Source: CAYWNK01 sp047639615
GTDB taxonomy: Bacteria; Planctomycetota; UBA1135; GCA-002686595
NCBI GenBank assembly: GCA_047639615.1
Contig: JBLIOL010000036.1
Coordinates: 1 to 25,071 of the forward strand
DNA length: 25,071 bases
Reading direction: 5' to 3'
In this document: positions 9,228 to 16,104 of the stretch, one piece after another
Layout: each line of letters opens with the position of its first letter
How positions within the stretch are numbered: position 1 is the stretch's first letter
Translations under genes and position numbers: made by a program
Notes under the pieces: model-generated
What the model saw: the letters and a program-made list of their open reading frames with translations, nothing else
The model's database searches: none
Told to the model about the DNA's origin: nothing

Positions 9228-9698
9228 TCAGGAGAGTTCCTCAGCCACGTTGTAGGCCCAGGGCTCAGCGACCGGGCTCCAGTCGCAAAGTTCGTCCGCG
9301 TCAGGGAACCACAGTGCCAATTCGGTCACAGCGGTCTCCGGGGCGTCCGATGCGTGGATCAGGTTGTTGCTGAAACTCATGCCCAGATCGCCACGGATGG
9401 TGCCGGCATCAGCCTCGCGGCTGTTGGTCGAGCCGACCATGCGGCGCACCACGGCGATGGCGTCCTTGCCCTCAAGAACCAGGGCCACGACGGGGCTGGA
9501 GGTCATGAAGGAGACCAGATTGTTGAAGAAAGGGCGCTCCTTATGGACCTCGTAATGGGCCTTCAATTGCTCCGTAGGGAAGCAACGCATCTTGAGGCCA
9601 ATGAGCTTGAGGCCCTTGCGCTCGAAGCGGGCCAGGATCTCGCCGATCAAGCCACGTTGGACGGTGTCGGGCTTAAACAGCACCAGGGTTCTTTCCAC
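9228..9698 (-). CDS. ndk: nucleoside diphosphate kinase Ndk
   Basis: Transfers the gamma phosphate from ATP to other nucleoside diphosphates via a phosphohistidine. Start chosen at GTG 9698 because MERTLVLFKPDTVQRGLIG is the family N-terminus; the frame is open further upstream but that extension is Arg/Pro-rich and does not resemble Ndk. 156 residues: Lys9, Arg86-type region VVRRMVGSTNS, and the catalytic His115 in NNLIHASD. The C-terminus runs about 15 residues beyond the commonest bacterial length (ends WAYNVAEELS). The stop is at 9230-9228, directly at the beginning of rqcH, so the two are probably co-transcribed. Confidence 0.95.
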   Translation of the reverse strand: MERTLVLFKPDTVQRGLIGEILARFERKGLKLIGLKMRCFPTEQLKAHYEVHKERPFFNNLVSFMTSSPVVALVLEGKDAIAVVRRMVGSTNSREADAGTIRGDLGMSFSNNLIHASDAPETAVTELALWFPDADELCDWSPVAEPWAYNVAEELS

Positions 9699-9780
9699 GG
9701 TCGTTACCAGTTTGGTTAGGGGATGTGGGGCAGGGCAGGCTCGAATGGGAGGCGGCCCTTCGCCGGAAAAACGGCGCACG

Positions 9781-9810
9781 AGGATACGAGGCAAGTTGCC
9801 CTGGAGGCAA
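9781..9810 (-). promoter_or_regulatory. weak candidate promoter for ndk-rqcH
   Basis: Minus strand TTGCCT (9810-9805), 18-bp spacer, TATCCT (9786-9781), each four of six consensus matches. It would start transcription near 9774, about 75 nt upstream of the ndk GTG. Speculative. Confidence 0.22.
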
Positions 9811-9938
9811 GCGCCAATGCTGGCCAATGAGAGCCTTAAAATGGGCTCTGGGAGGCCCCGGTGAGGGGTCCTGCGGCTATGGGTCGCAGGTCGGACTGGG
9901 AAGGTCAAAAGAGTGTTCCAGATTCCTCCGCGCACTGG

Positions 9939-9966
9939 TTGACCTAGCCCTTCGAGAAACTACAGT
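9939..9966 (+). promoter_or_regulatory. candidate sigma70-like promoter of the atp operon
   Basis: TTGACC (9939-9944, five of six) with a 16-bp spacer and TACAGT (9961-9966, four of six). The start point would be near 9973, giving a leader of about 160 nt ahead of atpZ. The same -35 hexamer TTGACC is used in the arg promoter. Confidence 0.45.
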
Positions 9967-9990
9967 TTTCGCCCAAACAGTGAGGCAGAG

Positions 9991-10010
9991 CTCTCCCGCA
10001 CACGGGAGGG
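9991..10010 (+). other. hairpin in the atp operon leader
   Basis: Eight-base-pair stem (9991-9998 with 10003-10010, one G-U pair) closed by a CACA loop, within the predicted 5' leader about 20 nt after the proposed transcription start. No T-run follows, so it is not an intrinsic terminator; a role in transcript stability or in translation is possible but unproven. Confidence 0.4.
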
Positions 10011-10134
10011 TCCGCCTTGTTCCTTGGAAAACAAACGAGCGTTCAGTCGAACTTGATGGCCTTCTAAGGTCCCAAGTCCGGCGCTGGCGACACTACACCA
10101 CTTCCTGCGCAAGTTCTGGAAACCTGCAGCTGCC

Positions 10135-10428
10135 ATGTCCGACACATCCAATCCGCCCGGGGCTCAAAGGCCTCAATCGGACGATGAGAAGGCCAGGCAG
10201 GCTAAGGCTGAGAGCATGCGGGATGCGGGCAAGTACGCGGGCTTAGGACTGTCCCTTGCGGCCACCCTCTGCGTGTTTACTTGGGGCGGCTACGTCCTCG
10301 ACCAGCGCTTCGACAGCTTGCCCTTGTTCCTACTCGTCGGCGTTTTCGCCGGCGGTGGCTTGGGCACCTACTCCTTGATCAAGAAGGTCTCGGCGGGCAG
10401 CTCCAGCCCTCCTAACCATCGCGATTGA
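10135..10428 (+). CDS. atpZ: AtpZ/AtpI-family small membrane protein of ATP synthase operon
   Basis: 97 residues: a charged, Ala-rich cytosolic N-terminus (1-32), then two transmembrane helices (about 34-53 and 62-82) joined by the short GGYVLDQRFDSLP turn that is typical of AtpZ-like proteins, and a short polar tail. Members of this family stand first in many atp operons and are thought to aid Mg2+ handling or Fo assembly together with AtpI. The ATG at 10135 is the first gene after the leader; the Shine-Dalgarno is weak. Assignment rests on topology, the turn motif and position. Confidence 0.8.
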   Translation: MSDTSNPPGAQRPQSDDEKARQAKAESMRDAGKYAGLGLSLAATLCVFTWGGYVLDQRFDSLPLFLLVGVFAGGGLGTYSLIKKVSAGSSSPPNHRD

Positions 10429-10440
10429 GAAGCAGGCCGC

Positions 10441-10522
10441 TCCGAAGGCCTCCGAAGTCTTCCGAAGTCTTCCGACAGCCTCCTCTCCCAACCGTCTCTC
10501 TCCCAACCGCCTCTCTCCCAGC
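10441..10522 (+). repeat. two adjacent short tandem repeats before atpI
   Basis: 10441-10480 consists of four copies of a 10-bp unit (TCCGAAGGCC, TCCGAAGTCT twice, TCCGACAGCC). 10483-10522 consists of about two and a half copies of a 15-bp unit beginning CTCTCCCAACCG. Together they fill the space between the atpZ stop and the likely atpI start. Read as protein from the upstream TTG they would give a Pro/Arg-rich stretch with rare AGA, AGG and CGA codons, unlike neighbouring genes, so I consider them non-coding. Confidence 0.75.
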
Positions 10523-10523
10523 A

Positions 10524-10910
10524 GTGCTTCGCACCATCCTCCTCACCACGCTAACCGTCGGCATCTTGATTGCCGTTGCGTTTGCTGTCTCCGCCTTCGA
10601 TGGGCGTGAGCGTGTGGGACTATGGGCTGGCTCAGTGGTAGGGGCCTTGATGGCACTGATCGGCGCGTCCGCTCAGATGTACATCGCGAGGAAGCACCCG
10701 AAGCGCGTCATGGACGCGACGGTGATTGGATTCCTGTTCTTGCTCACCGGGTTGATGGCGTCGGCTGTGTCCGTTCGCTTCGCCCCGACTCTTGTTGAAG
10801 TCGCCGACTGGCAACTCTTCATCGTGGCCTACGCTGCCGGGGCACTGGTGCCCCTGCTAGCTGGGACCGTGTCGAGTGCCGCAGCCCTGAAGGGAAGGAC
10901 TGTCGCTTGA
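10524..10910 (+). CDS. atpI: AtpI-like membrane protein
   Basis: Starting at GTG 10524 the product is 128 residues, the normal AtpI size, with four hydrophobic segments (about 4-23, 31-50, 66-86 and 97-119) separated by short charged loops, for example ARKHPKRVMD. AtpI proteins help assemble the c-ring. An alternative start is TTG 10425, overlapping the atpZ stop as TTGA; it would add 33 residues encoded by tandem repeats with atypical codons. I prefer the GTG on codon use and length, but the TTGA overlap recurs at atpB and atpH, so the longer form is possible. Identification relies on position and topology; no catalytic motif exists for the family. Confidence 0.72.
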   Translation: MLRTILLTTLTVGILIAVAFAVSAFDGRERVGLWAGSVVGALMALIGASAQMYIARKHPKRVMDATVIGFLFLLTGLMASAVSVRFAPTLVEVADWQLFIVAYAAGALVPLLAGTVSSAAALKGRTVA

Positions 10911-11935
10911 GTATTCTTCGACCGCTTCTGATGCTGGTTCTGGTTGTGGGGGCGTGTTTCGCCTCGATGACACTCTCCGAGCATCACGCCGCTACCAACG
11001 ACAATGCCTTCGTGGCGCTCTACGGCCACGTGCTGCCGGCTGACCTAGTTAAGCCCAGCAGTTCGGACCACGAGCACGCCAGCGAGGCTGCTGATGAGCA
11101 CGCCGCATCCACGGATGCTGAGCAAGCTGCCGAACCCGCCCATGGCGAGGACGAGCATCACGCTAAGGAGCTGCTCTTCACCGTGACGCTGCCCTTGCCG
11201 GCACTGTTCGACAAGGACCCCGCACGCGATGGCACGCAGTTGGCCATGTCCAACCTGCAGATCTTCCAGCTGGTGGCCGTGCTCTTCATCCTGATCGCCT
11301 TCAGCGGTGTTCCGGCCTACATCCGCAGCGGTCGCGGCGACGCGATCTCGCGTCTCGGCGCTGGCTTCTGCCAGTACATCCGCGACGAGATGGTCGAGCC
11401 CAACATGCACGGGAGCTTCGGCCGGCGGTTCTTGCCATACTTCCTGTCGGTGTTCTTCTTCATTATGATGATGAACCTGATGGGGCTCGCTCCCGGGGGT
11501 GCCACGCCCACGGCAAGCATCTTCGTGACCGCCGCCCTGGCCGTTACGACGCTCTTGGCCATGGTTGGCTGCGGCATGGCAGCCCAAGGCCCCGTGGCCT
11601 TCTGGAAGAACCTGGTGCCCCACGTGCCGACCGCCCTCTGGCCTTTGATGTTTCTCGTCGAAGTCCTGGGCCTGTTCGTGAAGCCCTTCGCCTTGATGAT
11701 TCGTCTCTTCGCGAACATGACCGGCGGCCACATGGTGGTGCTCAGCTTCATGGGCCTGATCTTCTTCTTCGCCACGACCGACTTCTCGAACATGGGCTAC
11801 ATCGTGTCGCCCATCGCAGTCGGTTTCGCGGTGTTCATCATGATCATCGAGGCCTTCGTTGCTCTGCTGCAGGCCTACATTTTCACCCAGCTCTCGATCC
11901 TCTTCGTAGGTGCCGCGGTTCATCCCGAGCACTAA
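10907..11935 (+). CDS. atpB: ATP synthase Fo subunit a
   Basis: Proton half-channel subunit in the inner membrane. TTG start (10907) overlaps the atpI stop as TTGA and has AAGGA seven bases upstream. 342 residues, much longer than E. coli subunit a (about 270) because of an N-terminal signal-like helix (MSILRPLLMLVLVVGACFAS, with a VGAC lipobox-like site) followed by a hydrophilic stretch (about 24-90) with nine His and many Asp/Glu. The core has five or so helices; the essential arginine is Arg266 in ALMIRLFANM, with His275 and Glu315 (in IIEAFVALLQAYIF) at the positions of E. coli Glu219 and His245, i.e. the swapped pair seen in many ATP synthases. The C-terminus is canonical. Confidence 0.94.
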   Translation: MSILRPLLMLVLVVGACFASMTLSEHHAATNDNAFVALYGHVLPADLVKPSSSDHEHASEAADEHAASTDAEQAAEPAHGEDEHHAKELLFTVTLPLPALFDKDPARDGTQLAMSNLQIFQLVAVLFILIAFSGVPAYIRSGRGDAISRLGAGFCQYIRDEMVEPNMHGSFGRRFLPYFLSVFFFIMMMNLMGLAPGGATPTASIFVTAALAVTTLLAMVGCGMAAQGPVAFWKNLVPHVPTALWPLMFLVEVLGLFVKPFALMIRLFANMTGGHMVVLSFMGLIFFFATTDFSNMGYIVSPIAVGFAVFIMIIEAFVALLQAYIFTQLSILFVGAAVHPEH

Positions 11936-11974
11936 ACACCAGGATCATCAACAGATCACCCGTTCTTTAAGGCA

Positions 11975-12074
11975 CCCCACTTCGGGGGCAGAGGGCGGGC
12001 GAAACCCGACCGGGGCCATGCGGCCCCATCAGAAACCCAAAACTCCCCCTTGCGGTCCCCAAAGACTTGGGGAC
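11975..12074 (+). other. series of hairpins in the atpB-atpE gap
   Basis: The 159-bp gap contains four inverted repeats: CCCC/GGGG (11975-11987), CGGG/CCCG (11996-12008), GGGGCC/GGCCCC with loop ATGC (12012-12027), and an eight-pair stem GTCCCCAA/TTGGGGAC with loop AGAC (12055-12074). The last one ends 20 nt before the atpE ATG, just ahead of GGAG. No T-runs follow. In other bacteria this gap carries signals that raise synthesis of subunit c; similar function here is inference. Confidence 0.5.
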
Positions 12075-12094
12075 AACCGGAGACTAGAGACGAC

Positions 12095-12322
12095 ATGGAA
12101 GCACTTGACCTTGCGTACTTCGGTGCCGCGATTGGCGCTGGCATCGTAGCCTGTGGCGCTGGCGCAGGCATCGGCCGCATCGGCGCAGCCGCCAACGAAG
12201 GCATCGCCCGTCAGCCCGAAGCAGCTGGCGACATTAAGGGTGGTTCCATCATCCTTGCCGCCCTCATTGAGGGCGTGTCCCTGTTCGCCGTCGTGGTCAC
12301 CCTGTTGATCGCGCTGAAGTAG
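12095..12322 (+). CDS. atpE: ATP synthase Fo subunit c
   Basis: 75-residue hairpin protein forming the rotor ring. The start at ATG 12095 gives MEALDLAYFG, normal for the family; the frame is open upstream but through non-coding hairpins. Helix 1 has the GAGAGIG glycine packing motif (21-27), the polar loop is ARQPEA (38-43), and the ion-carrying glutamate is Glu59 in ALIEGVSLF. Residues used as Na+ ligands in Na+-type rings (Gln in helix 1, Ser-Thr after the Glu) are Ile and Gly-Val here, so proton coupling is expected. The gene is isolated from its neighbours by 159 and 138 bp that are full of RNA hairpins, unlike the rest of the operon. Confidence 0.96.
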   Translation: MEALDLAYFGAAIGAGIVACGAGAGIGRIGAAANEGIARQPEAAGDIKGGSIILAALIEGVSLFAVVVTLLIALK

Positions 12323-12336
12323 TTCTTCGGAACTAC
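12319..12336 (+). other. UUCG tetraloop hairpin containing the atpE stop codon
   Basis: Perfect seven-pair stem GTAGTTC/GAACTAC around a C(UUCG)G tetraloop, an exceptionally stable RNA fold. The atpE TAG stop (12320-12322) is within the 5' arm. A 3' stabiliser or processing boundary is plausible. Confidence 0.55.
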
Positions 12337-12360
12337 CTCAAACGACGAAATGGGACCGCA

Positions 12361-12397
12361 TCGTCGCCCAGGGGAGCTTGCTCCCCTGGGCGTACGA
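12361..12397 (+). other. long stable hairpin between atpE and atpF
   Basis: Near-perfect inverted repeat: 12361-12376 pairs with 12381-12397 apart from one bulged T at 12393, about 16 pairs with loop CTTG (12377-12380). The inner arm is CGCCCAGGGGAGC. No U-tract follows, so full termination is unlikely; it could be a partial terminator, an RNase barrier protecting atpE mRNA, or a copy of a dispersed palindromic repeat. Confidence 0.6.
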
Positions 12398-12460
12398 GGC
12401 GACCCCTGGTATTAGAAACCCACCCCATCCAAACCTTTCACCCTCAACGCGAGTCCTAGA

Positions 12461-13000
12461 ATGCAAAGCACCTTCGTGCTGGCCGTCGCAGACGGCGGAT
12501 TCAACCTGCTAGATGTCGGCGGAGCTGGCAACTTCATCTGGACCCTCGTGATCTTTGTGATCGCGTTGCCCTTCATGTGGAAGGTGGTCTTCGGACCGAT
12601 TACCGAGGCGCTCTACGACCGCGACTCGAAGGCTAACGAGGCCATCGTGGCCGCTCAGAAAGCCTCCGAGGACGCTGAGCAAGCGCGCGCCGCAGTCGAA
12701 GTGGCCCTGGGCGAAGCTCAGGCCGAGGCTGCCAAGCTCATGGCTGGTGCGCGCGAGCGCGCAGAAGTGCGCGAACGTGACATCGTCGACAGCGCTAAGA
12801 AAGAGGCGGAAGCGATGATCGAGCAAGCGCGTGCAGCTATCAGCGCTGAGAAGGACAAGGCTCTTTCGACCATCCGTCAGGAGGTCGTGGACCTCTCCCT
12901 TTCCGCAGCCAGCAAGGTGCTTGGTCGCACAGTGGGCACTGAGGACGACCGTCGGCTCGTAACCGACCTTGTCGGCAGCGGCGGAGGCGACGAGGGTTGA
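12461..13000 (+). CDS. atpF: ATP synthase Fo subunit b
   Basis: Peripheral stalk subunit. 179 residues: a short periplasmic N-terminus, one transmembrane helix (about 25-45, FIWTLVIFVIALPFMW), the conserved VVFGPI junction and a long, charged, Ala/Glu/Arg-rich helix (about 50-160) predicted to be coiled coil. The ATG at 12461 lacks a good Shine-Dalgarno. The stop TGA overlaps the atpH TTG by four bases. Only one b gene is present, so a homodimeric stalk is expected. Confidence 0.94.
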   Translation: MQSTFVLAVADGGFNLLDVGGAGNFIWTLVIFVIALPFMWKVVFGPITEALYDRDSKANEAIVAAQKASEDAEQARAAVEVALGEAQAEAAKLMAGARERAEVRERDIVDSAKKEAEAMIEQARAAISAEKDKALSTIRQEVVDLSLSAASKVLGRTVGTEDDRRLVTDLVGSGGGDEG

Positions 13001-13545
13001 TCGGAATCGATCCCGTCTCCACGCGCTGGGCAGCAGCCCTGTTCAATCTGGCCCTGGGTCAGAGCAAGGTGGATGCCGTCGGAGACGACGTCGCCCGCCT
13101 TGGGACGGAGTTGAACTCCGATGCCGTCAAAGCCTATCTGCTGATCAGCAGTGCCAGCGACGCTGAGAAACTCGGCAAGCTCGAGCAGGTCCTCGTGGAC
13201 TGCGATGAGCTCACTGCCAAGTTCGTGCGCCTGCTCTTCGAGAAGGGACGCGTCGGCGTCCTCGAACACCTGGAAGCTGCCTTCCGGGCCCGTCGCCTCG
13301 AGCACGAAGGTGCTGTGGAAGGCCACGTGGAAAGCGCCCGTCAACTTGACGATGCGCAGGTAACAAGTCTGGCCGCCGCCATGGGCGCGCGACTGGGCAA
13401 GCAGGTGACCCTCGAGCAGCGCGTGAACGCCGACCTTGTCGGCGGTGTGCGCGTCTTCGTGGGCGCCAACATGATCGATCAATCGGTGCAGGGCCGCCTG
13501 GAGGGCCTGCGCCGCAAGATGGTGGACGCGCGCCTGCCTAGCTAG
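12997..13545 (+). CDS. atpH: ATP synthase F1 subunit delta
   Basis: Links subunit b to the top of F1. 182 residues, normal length. It starts with TTG at 12997 (TTGA overlap with the atpF stop) and has GGAGG nine bases upstream, inside the end of atpF. The N-terminal part STRWAAALFNLAL resembles the six-helix domain beginning (RYAxALF), and the C-terminal part LEQRVNADLVGGVRVFVGANMIDQSV GRL-type region is the conserved end of the OSCP/delta family (about residues 138-170). Confidence 0.93.
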   Translation: MIGIDPVSTRWAAALFNLALGQSKVDAVGDDVARLGTELNSDAVKAYLLISSASDAEKLGKLEQVLVDCDELTAKFVRLLFEKGRVGVLEHLEAAFRARRLEHEGAVEGHVESARQLDDAQVTSLAAAMGARLGKQVTLEQRVNADLVGGVRVFVGANMIDQSVQGRLEGLRRKMVDARLPS

Positions 13546-13613
13546 GCCGCCGCAGACACCATCTCTCCTTTCAGAACCCCGACCCGCAGTCACCCTAGAC
13601 CCGACTTAGTGCC

Positions 13614-15179
13614 ATGGACCTTCGACCCGCAGAAGTAACTTCGATCCTTGAAAAAGAGATCGAGAACTATGGTGGGACCAGCCAAATGCAGAGCGTGGGA
13701 ACCGTGCTCTCTGTGGGTGACGGTGTCGCCCGCGTGTATGGTCTCGACGACTGCATGATGAACGAGCTGCTCGAGTTCCCCGGTGGGGTTCGCGCTGTGG
13801 CACTCAACCTGGAAGAGGACAACGTGGGCTGCGTGCTCCTTGGCGACGCCGCCAAGGTTCGCGAAGGCGACACCGTCCGCTCTACAGGTCGAATCATCTC
13901 CGTGCCCACCGGCATGAAGCTGCTGGGCCGCGTGGTCAACGCACTGGGTGACCCCATCGACGGTAAGGGCTCCTTGGGCACTACCGACGCTGACCTGCTG
14001 CCCATCGAGCAACCCGCCCCCTCGGTGGTGGAGCGCGAGCCGGTGAACCAGCCCCTGCAGACCGGCATCCTGGCCATCGACGCCATGATCCCCGTGGGCC
14101 GTGGTCAGCGCGAGCTGATCATCGGTGACCGTCAGACCGGCAAGACCGCTCTGATCATCGACACGATCCTCTCCCAGAAGTACACAGGCGGCGGCGATCC
14201 CACCAACGAAGAGCAGGTCATCTGCATCTACGTTGCTGTGGCTCAGAAGCAGTCCAACGTGGTCGACCTGGTGCGTCGCCTCGAGGCGGAAGGCGCCATG
14301 TCCTACACCATCGTGGTGTCGGCCTCCGCCAACGACGAAGCCTCCATGCAGTACCTGGCCAGCTACGCCGGTACCACCATGGGCGAGCGCTTCCGCGACG
14401 CCGGCCGCCACGTGGTCATCTTCTACGATGACCTCTACAAGCAGGCACTTGCCTACCGCCAGGTGATGTTGCTGCTGCGTCGTCCCCCGGGCCGTGAGGC
14501 CTTCCCGGGCGATGTGTTCAACCTGCACAGTCGTCTCCTTGAGCGTTCCGCCAAGCTGGCCGACAACGCCCCCGAGATCAACCCGCGCTACAAAGCTGGC
14601 GGCGGCACCATGACGGCCTTCCCCGTGGTGGAGACCCAGGAAGGCGACGTTTCGGCGTACATCCCGACCAACGTGATCTCGATCACCGACGGTCAGATCT
14701 TCCTCGAGTCCAGTCTGTTCAACTCCGGCATCCGCCCGGCAGTCAACGCAGGCATCTCGGTCAGCCGCGTGGGTGGTGCAGCCCAGATTCCGGCCATGAA
14801 GAAGACCGTTGGCTCCCTGCGCCTTGACCTGGCTCAGTACCGCGAACTGCAGGCCTTCGCCCAGTTCGGTTCGGACCTTGATAAGGGCACCCAGGACAAG
14901 CTCACCCGCGGTGAGCGTCTGGTGGAGGTGCTCAAGCAGCCCCAGTACGCGCCGGTCGAAGCGACCGAGCAAGTCATGGTTCTCTACGCCGCCGGTACCG
15001 GTGCCCTGGATGATCTTCACGTCAGCAAGGTTGCCGAGTTCAGCAAGCGCTTGGTCGAGATGATCATGGACGGCAACCCCGAGGTCTCGACACAAATCCG
15101 TGAGGCCAAGAAGGGCATCCCGGACGAAGCCAAGGCTGTCATCGACACCGCCATCGCCGCCGTCAAGGCACAGCTCTAG
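13614..15179 (+). CDS. atpA: ATP synthase F1 subunit alpha
   Basis: Non-catalytic nucleotide-binding subunit, 521 residues. N-terminal beta barrel (about 25-95), Walker A GDRQTGKT at 171-178, and the arginine finger Arg385 in SVSRVGGAAQ, which completes the catalytic site on beta. A small insertion (TGGGDPTNEE, about 191-200) follows the Walker helix. C-terminal helical domain is complete (ends AIAAVKAQL). The ATG at 13614 follows a 68-bp gap after atpH in which I see no structured element. Confidence 0.98.
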   Translation: MDLRPAEVTSILEKEIENYGGTSQMQSVGTVLSVGDGVARVYGLDDCMMNELLEFPGGVRAVALNLEEDNVGCVLLGDAAKVREGDTVRSTGRIISVPTGMKLLGRVVNALGDPIDGKGSLGTTDADLLPIEQPAPSVVEREPVNQPLQTGILAIDAMIPVGRGQRELIIGDRQTGKTALIIDTILSQKYTGGGDPTNEEQVICIYVAVAQKQSNVVDLVRRLEAEGAMSYTIVVSASANDEASMQYLASYAGTTMGERFRDAGRHVVIFYDDLYKQALAYRQVMLLLRRPPGREAFPGDVFNLHSRLLERSAKLADNAPEINPRYKAGGGTMTAFPVVETQEGDVSAYIPTNVISITDGQIFLESSLFNSGIRPAVNAGISVSRVGGAAQIPAMKKTVGSLRLDLAQYRELQAFAQFGSDLDKGTQDKLTRGERLVEVLKQPQYAPVEATEQVMVLYAAGTGALDDLHVSKVAEFSKRLVEMIMDGNPEVSTQIREAKKGIPDEAKAVIDTAIAAVKAQL

Positions 15180-15194
15180 TTCTAGGACACCGCC

Positions 15195-16070
15195 ATGGCC
15201 GGCATCAAGGAGCTGCGCGTACGGATCAAGTCCGTAGGCAGCATCAAGCAAATCACAAGAGCAATGGAGATGGTCGCTACGACCAAGCTCCGGCGCTTCC
15301 AGGATCGTGCGACTAGCTCGCGCCCCTACGCCACCGAGATCAGTGGTCTCGTTGGTCGTTTGGCCGCGGTCCTCGGCGAGGACGGCGTGCAAGGCATGCC
15401 GCTCTTTAACGTCGGCGCAGGGGACAAGACCCTGGCCTTGGTCGTTACCTCCGATCGCGGTCTCTGCGGTGCCTACAACTCCAACCTGCTCAAGTTGGTG
15501 GAGTCTTGGCGCGCCGAGCAATCGAACGACGTGGAGTACTACATCTACGGCCGTAAGGGTGCTCAGTACATGGGCGCGCGTGACTTCAGCGTGAAGGGTC
15601 TTCTGACCGATCCGCCGCTGGAGTCTATGGACTACCGCAACGCTGCGACAACCTCGCGCATGCTGCAGAAGGCCTTCCTGTCCGGCGAGTACAAGGACGT
15701 GGTGATCTTCTTCTCGGCCTTCGAGACCATGGCCAAGTACGTGCCCACCGTCCTGCCCTTCCTGCCCTTGAGCGGTGTGGATTCGGGCGGGGAAGAAGGC
15801 AGTGCGGCTGGCGCTGACGTGCTCCTTGAGCCCGACGCCGCCACCATCTTTGAGCATCTCGTGCCCCGCTATCTCGAGACGCGTATCTACAACGCGCTGC
15901 TCGAATCCCTCACGTCTGAGTACGCCAGTCGCCGCTTCGCCATGAAGAACGCGACCGAGGCAGCCAACGACATGCAGAAAGCCCTGCGGGGCGTCTACAA
16001 CCGTAAGCGTCAAGAGAACATCACCAAGGAGCTGCTCGACATCGTCGGCGGCGCCGAGGCTGTGAAGTAG
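15195..16070 (+). CDS. atpG: ATP synthase F1 subunit gamma
   Basis: Central rotor shaft, 291 residues. The N-terminal helix AGIKELRVRIKSVGSIKQITRAMEMV is the family hallmark, SDRGLCGAYN (86-95) lies in the Rossmann-like domain, and the C-terminal helix (NATEAANDMQKALRGVYNRKRQ, inside residues 253-274) forms the coiled coil with the N-terminal one. AGGA seven bases before the ATG serves as ribosome binding site. The gap after atpA is only 15 bp. Confidence 0.97.
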   Translation: MAGIKELRVRIKSVGSIKQITRAMEMVATTKLRRFQDRATSSRPYATEISGLVGRLAAVLGEDGVQGMPLFNVGAGDKTLALVVTSDRGLCGAYNSNLLKLVESWRAEQSNDVEYYIYGRKGAQYMGARDFSVKGLLTDPPLESMDYRNAATTSRMLQKAFLSGEYKDVVIFFSAFETMAKYVPTVLPFLPLSGVDSGGEEGSAAGADVLLEPDAATIFEHLVPRYLETRIYNALLESLTSEYASRRFAMKNATEAANDMQKALRGVYNRKRQENITKELLDIVGGAEAVK

Positions 16071-16104
16071 CACCCGACTAGTCAACCCACCGATCAACCA
16101 TCCA

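Larger units (their letters stand above)
9699..10134. other. divergent intergenic region between ndk and the atp operon
   Basis: 436 bp without a credible gene. Besides the promoter candidates and the leader hairpin listed separately, it holds small inverted repeats: CGCCG/CGGCG (9761-9776), AGAGCC/GGCTCT (9830-9849) and CCTGCG/CGCAGG (9870-9890). None is followed by a T-run on either strand, so they do not look like terminators. Open frames crossing the region lack family resemblance. Confidence 0.6.

Noticed and set aside
9699..10134. tRNA or small RNA gene in the divergent intergenic region
   Set aside because: No T-arm GGTTCGA-type motif or cloverleaf could be placed; only small separate hairpins are seen.
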